Below are positions 59,054-64,000 of a stretch of 64,000 nt of DNA, in pieces. The stretch is from NCBI GenBank assembly GCA_016748015.1, contig JAAOMT010000618.1:3301-67300 (forward strand), written 5' to 3'. The position numbers and the translations under genes were made by a program. This DNA comes from Geosiphon pyriformis. Its lineage: Eukaryota; Glomeromycota; Glomeromycetes; Archaeosporales; Geosiphonaceae. The notes under the pieces are model-generated. The model made no database searches, was not told the origin of the DNA, and saw only the letters and a program-made list of their open reading frames with translations. The stretch's first letter is position 1, and each line of letters opens with the position of its first letter.

Positions 59054-61056
59054 ATGGATACCCAGCAATTATTCTTTGCTCTACATGTCTCTGTAATCGC
59101 TTTAGTCGCTTTTATGGTGCATAAGAAAGTTCCTGAAGCTTATATGGTAACTCAGCTCCTTGAAGCAGTCACAGCTCTGGATTCTCCATAGAAAAGTTGA
59201 GTTAATGAGTGGTCCATATGGTTTATTTTGGATGTAGGACGAAGTATTTCACGTTCCTCAGGCTCAACGGTATTGTGCTTTAGACTACCGGACGTGGGAT
59301 CCCATGTTGACAACTCCGCCTGGCTTGTATATAGTAATCTAATATATCCTAAAATATTCAACGCGAGATATTATTTGATAAAAATTTTTCCTTTGTAGAT
59401 ATGTCATAAGCAATGTGTTATTTTCACCCTTCTTGTTTAGCTCAACCTCGAGATTCTGTTCAACGACATTACTCCGTAGCACCAATTTTGGATTTGCCAT
59501 TGGCTTACATCTTGTCATTAAAAGAATTCTTTTGCGACTACATCCTTATCAAAATAAACTGGAACGAGAATTTAATCCATTAGTCATCACACTATTTCCC
59601 ATTGTATGGTTCTACAATTTTCTATACTACACGGATCCAGGATCTACTTTTTTTGTATTGCTTGGATATTTGTTAGCGTTAGAATGCAAGTACAAGACTA
59701 GTGCTTTGGTGGGTAGAATGTATTAATTATGCGGAAAATCTTTAATTCTAATCTATTCAGAGATATTTATTTTTCTTGTTAATCATTAGGTCATGGGTAT
59801 TAGTATCTTGTTTAGGCAGACAAATATCACCTGGGTAGCGTTTATTTTGGGTGTTTCAACTTTAAAAGTTTTATCAAGCCAAAAAGACGCAATCTTAAAT
59901 CCCAAGGTAGCCGAAATTAAGACTTGGGGTAAGAAAATCACGCCTTTTGATATTGAACAAATCAATATTTACTATTGAATGATTTAATTGTCATTTACCA
60001 GGGCAAGGATTTAATCAAGTGGTCATTTTCATCATGTCGATATTCAAAAACTTTAGAAACGTTATGATATACTTTTTTCCGTTTTTTATCCTCTTTATTG
60101 CTCTTGGAATTTTTATCAAGTGGAACGATGGTATCGTTTTAGGTATGTTCATTTTGAATGAAAATTATTGCTTTTTAGTTTTTACTTAAGGATTTATGTT
60201 AATAAAAAAATAGGTGATCGATCCCACCACACGCCTATTTTCCATTTTCCGCAAATTTTTTACTTTGCATCTTTTACATTAATTTTCGGTGCACCTATTG
60301 TATTAAGTTTTGATCATATTGGTCCAATCTGGGATTTTGTTGATTATAGGTCCCCCAGGTTTTGCAAGTTCCACTTTAGCATTTTGACCAATATAGAATA
60401 GAGATTTAATCTTTGATTGGGTTCTATAAACACTTAGGAAACTGTTACTGTTCTGGATGATGATGACATATCTGATGTATATGATTCATGAATTCAGGTT
60501 GGTTAATCGAAAAAAAGTTTTGTTCCCCGAACTGATCTCCGGTTAAATTTTCATTTTTGAAATCTTTCGTGAAACCAGCTTTGAGCATCCTTACTTGCTC
60601 GCTGACAACCGACATTATTCCTTCTACCTTTGGAAAAATGTTTATCGGCGACACAAGAGCATCAAATATCTCTTGTTACCGTTCTATATTACTGCCATAA
60701 GGATTTTGGGAAAACTTTTAAGTAAATAATTTTTTTTAATTATTAAATTGTTCTTGAGCAGCCCCTCCATAATTAACATTGACTTTGGTATAGCTTCACA
60801 GCAGTCTTTTTTATGGGTGATTATCTATTTGAGTACAATATGTTTGGCACTCATCCCTTCACCTTTACTAGAGTTTCGATATTTTATTCTGCCTTACATA
60901 TTTTATAGACTGCATATACCACAACCAGATTTAAAGCGGCTGGGACTCGAATTCTTTCTTTACATTATTGTAAACATTGTTACTCTATACACATTCTTGT
61001 TACGACCATTTATTTGGAAGTCTGAAGAAGACAAATACCAAAGATTTATGTGGTAG
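59054..61056 (+). CDS. ALG10: Dolichyl-phosphoglucose alpha-1,2-glucosyltransferase (ALG10/DIE2)
   Basis: Nine exons: 59054-59146, 59238-59326, 59399-59708, 59790-59928, 60002-60142, 60214-60358, 60438-60497, 60579-60721 and 60794-61056, about 460 aa (human 473). The enzyme adds the terminal glucose to the lipid-linked N-glycan precursor in the ER lumen. Family blocks: [20 protein letters not shown] at the N-terminus with the catalytic Asp-Glu pair, [100 protein letters not shown], and the end YQRFMW. About ten hydrophobic spans. The 60214 exon could also end at 60349; both keep phase. It appears intact, a single-copy gene bordering the repeat block. Confidence 0.94.
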
Positions 61057-62464
61057 ATAAAACCACGCAGAAGTCAAGATATAGATTTTCTTGACGTAAA
61101 AGGCTTGTTAATTTTTCCGCCTGTCTGGGAGATTATTTTTCTGGATACTGAAATCTGTAAAAACCAAGATAAATTTTGATCTGGTTATAAACCTTTAGTA
61201 TAAACGTCATTAATAAAATATTATAAAAAGGGATCAAAGTGAAACCTGATGCAATGTTTATTCGGTACTGTCTGTCGACTTGCATGTGGTTAATATAAAG
61301 ATTAAGTTAGATGTGCAAATATACACAGAAAGATAGAGAGTGACAGGTCTCAGGAAGGAATAATAGCTATGACATAATACTAGAATTCAAAACATTTCAA
61401 TAGATTGTAAACACACAAAGTTCTAATCCATGGAAAAACATACACTTACTGAGTAATCAACATGTGGATATTTATCAAGAATGTTAAAGAATGATAAAAA
61501 TCGAGCTTGGGAAAATTTACAAAATAGTAAAAGGTTGGGTCACAGATTCATTATCTCCTAATTATCTTAAATTTTATGGAGAAATACTAAAAAGGAAATA
61601 ACTTGTGGTTGTGAAAGCTGTCATTCGATTATTGATTCATTATTTGGTTTCAAAAAAGGAAAAGTTCAAAGAAATAGTTGGGATGGAAAAGATGATGAAC
61701 GTTAAATAGCTTCTAAGGGTTATTCCACCGAATTCCGTCCACTGTAGCAGGAAGCAATAAAAACAAACTTTAAGAAAAAATCAACAGCGCAAAAATAGGG
61801 GTTTCAAGTTTATGGGTCGGCGCAATTTTTTTTGCCGGAAAAATTGGAATGGCTCAGATATTTGTTTGTATTACCAGAATTTTTTTTTTCAATTTATCTT
61901 TTTGGGCAGGCGGATTCCCTAGCAAACCCAGGATCTTAAACGAGTATAGTAATAAACAATATACATACAAAATAACCGAAAAAAACTATTTGTCAATGAC
62001 CTTTTTGAATTAAATACTCTTGTCCTGTTGTCAATGCGAGATTGACAGATTGTTGACGATGATAACTCAAGTTTTTTACTGTTCCTAGTTTAATGAATTC
62101 ACAATGGCATGGCATTTGCCGTGCCATTGTGAATTTATGTCACAGCGGAAAAATGGGTTGAAAGATGCCCACGATATTAATGATATTGAATATCACTTTC
62201 CAATTAAAGCTTAGCATAATTTTGGGCTTAAAGAATCTGAGCCTCTTTCCTAATTTCCAAAAAATCAATAATCGTAACCATAAATAAAAAAATTTATCAC
62301 CGTCTTTTGAGAAAAATTTTTCAAGAAGGATGTGATCTCTCGTGAAAAGCCTAATATTCGATGTTCAAAAGTTTTTGATTTTTTCCGTTCATTTTTTTTT
62401 TTACGAAAATTAATAGAGGCACAATTATATAATTGCCCATGAAGCAGTGAAAGGTAAATCTTAC
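61057..62464. other. Intergenic, mostly featureless
   Basis: No gene is supported. 61590-61710 has a short open stretch on + with Cys pairs but no start, splice context or known domain. 61790-61860 contains GGGTCGGCGCAATTTTTTTT, a phrase I associate loosely with dispersed repeats in this lineage. Confidence 0.35.
62096..62135. repeat. Near-perfect 40-bp palindrome (hairpin)
   Basis: Arm AATTCACAATGGCA (62096-62109) is exactly reversed at 62122-62135, and the middle GGCATTTGCC adds four more pairs. The centre sequence GGCATTTGCC recurs nearby at 63348 and, reversed, at 63902. Confidence 0.8.
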
Positions 62465-62567
62465 CCAATCCCGAGATTCAGATCAGAAAGGTGCGCGATA
62501 TCCTCTATGAAATCCCGTTTCTCATCGGATTGTGGATCTAATGGTGTGTTGACTCTTAAAGTATAAC
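62465..62567 (-). CDS. Coding-like internal exon of an unrecognised gene
   Basis: On the minus strand, between an AAAG acceptor and a strong donor (GG|GTAAGA), 103 nt read YTLRVNTPLDPQSDEKRD, then FIEDIAHLSDLNLGI, with no stop and a protein-like composition. Upstream, 62820-62651 is also open and coding-like (LDYGDEELTLAL before a consensus donor) but has an in-frame TAG at about 62737, and its phase does not match this exon. The gene may be decayed or my exon order wrong. No domain recognised. Confidence 0.35.
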
Positions 62568-62820
62568 CTTTGTTATAAACTTTACAATTTCATCACTTGA
62601 TAAATATTAAACACTTTGCTTAGCTATAATCTTTCTATAATAAGCTTACCAAGGCCAGAGTCAACTCCTCATCTCCATAATCTAAAATAAAGTTTTGACT
62701 ATTGTTGTGACGATATTGGGTATTAATGAATTCATCCTAATTAAGTTCTATTATTGGGAAGATCTTTTTTGAATTGTTATGATCATCTTGGTCGAGGATG
62801 CCACTTGAGCGTTTTTCCGC

Positions 62821-64000
62821 GATCTATGATGTAATAATGTGGCTCATTAGATATCAAGATAATGGAAACGAATTTCAGCTTTTAATACGCCACCCTCTGA
62901 CCACATGCAGGAATTTTACCAATTGCCAATACTCGAATATGTCATTTTAACTATTCGAGAATAAAAAACTTGGGGAAAAAGATAGTCTTTAATTTTAGAA
63001 ACACTGTATCACACACACATACTTAAACATATGGCATCGACCCTTCCAATGTTTCTATTAGTCTAACAAATAAGTCAGGAAAGCGAGAATGGTTTAGCTT
63101 TTTTGTGGATCGTTTCTATTTTGTGTGTAAATCTGTATAGTGTCGTGTTTTGTTTTTATTTTCGTGCACTGTCGGAATTTAATGGCGCATCCTAATATGG
63201 TCACTGATTAAACTTAAAGCAACGTAATAAGTTTATTACATAATTAAGATTTAGACCCGAGTCAAATAGTCTCCTTGATGTTTTGATCAGAAAATTTATC
63301 ATCGATAAGTGGGATATCCTAAATTTTTTTTTATTGATAGTGGGAATGGCATTTGCCGGTTGAATTATTTGGGAAAAAAAGAATCTGTAATTTTCTTTTT
63401 TGAATACTTTCGTCATTGTTTTTTTGGAACAGTAGTGATTCAAGATGTTATGATAAATTGATCATGAGGAAATATAATATAGTGGAGTTTAAAATTCATA
63501 TTTTTAATTGTGATAGATTGACTCAAAAAATTTCTTGGATGATTAATGAACACTGTGGTTGATATAGATCAAAATCAATAGAAACCATCGCCTACTGCAA
63601 TTAGGTAAACTATTGCAGAAAAGTTGGATTGCAAGGAATTATACCTGTTTGAAAATAATTAGCTGACATCGATAAACAATGTAAAAATTGCGATTAGAAA
63701 AAATGTTTTCCACGCGACATTCAAATCAAAAAATAATAAATTCTAACCAAGTATTACCTGTCAAAAAAAAAAAAACAAGAGAAAAAATGGTCTAAAATAT
63801 TTCTGGCACCATTGAAACACTATATCCGATAAATGCAGATCATCGAGAAAGAAAATTCAGAAGTACAATATGGGAAAAAAATTTACAGGTTTGAGATTAG
63901 CGGCAAATGCCGAATTTTTGTATGATTCTAATCTGCGAGAGTCGGTTTTTATGCATTTTTAAAGAAAACTTGGCAAATCTGTAATTGGTATAAATATTTC
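62821..64000. other. Intergenic to the right edge, no supported gene
   Basis: A+T-rich, with frequent stops on both strands. The open frame 63443-63201 (minus) is Lys/Phe/Ile-rich, without splice or start context. Two further copies of the GGCATTTGCC decamer (63348, 63902) are the only structure seen. Confidence 0.4.

Noticed and set aside
60359-60578. Missing transmembrane segment in ALG10 (pseudogene)
   Set aside because: At first the frame seemed broken here, but an exon at 60438-60497 ([19 protein letters not shown]) restores a membrane span with correct phases on both sides.
63201-63443. 80-codon minus-strand open frame
   Set aside because: Lys/Phe/Ile-rich, no recognisable domain or splice signals; treated as chance.

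Overview
The window looks like nuclear DNA of an early-diverging filamentous fungus, most likely an arbuscular mycorrhizal fungus (Glomeromycotina). The evidence is strong A+T richness, conserved eukaryotic housekeeping genes cut by many 60-130 bp introns (several micro-exons, a few GC-AG introns), and a thick layer of Ty3/gypsy, LINE and pogo-type elements whose proteins resemble what I recall of Rhizophagus/Gigaspora repeats. The lineage call is an inference; no marker gene such as rRNA is present.

Left gene island (1-11.9 kb): the 3' end of an unrecognised gene (+); a BAG1-like Hsp70 co-chaperone (-) divergent from the spliceosomal protein MFAP1 (+); a small uncertain gene (-) divergent from a 28-exon SPATA20/YyaL-type thioredoxin-fold protein with a likely mitochondrial presequence (+). 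All introns were placed by hand from GT/GC-AG signals, phase and protein-family continuity.

Repeat block (12-58.5 kb): a decayed Ty3/gypsy element A (12.8-20.6 kb), then a deep nest. A decayed + strand LINE (20.64-50.39 kb) is split by Ty3/gypsy element B (21.69-46.37 kb). B is split by a related deletion derivative C (23.04-36.68 kb) and by a solo LTR (38.15-39.14 kb). The 5' LTR of C is split by the minus-strand Ty3/gypsy element D (23.71-33.58 kb). Four-base target duplications, partly mutated, support the insertions. B and D share the order gag - protease - cysteine-rich module - dUTPase - RT/RNase H - integrase - extra 3' ORF. A minus-strand LINE fragment (50.4-53.1 kb) and a dead pogo/Tigger transposon (54.25-58.52 kb) follow; the transposon itself carries a TA-flanked insert with two minisatellites.

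Right gene island (58.5-64 kb): an apparently intact nine-exon ALG10 alpha-1,2-glucosyltransferase gene (+), then mostly featureless sequence with one long hairpin and at least one coding-like minus-strand exon.

The points most worth following are the cysteine-rich plus dUTPase pol architecture with a conserved extra 3' ORF, the repeated coding-sense G-to-A damage (Trp to stop, catalytic Asp to Asn) across elements in both orientations, and a SAP/ARMET-like insertion inside SPATA20.
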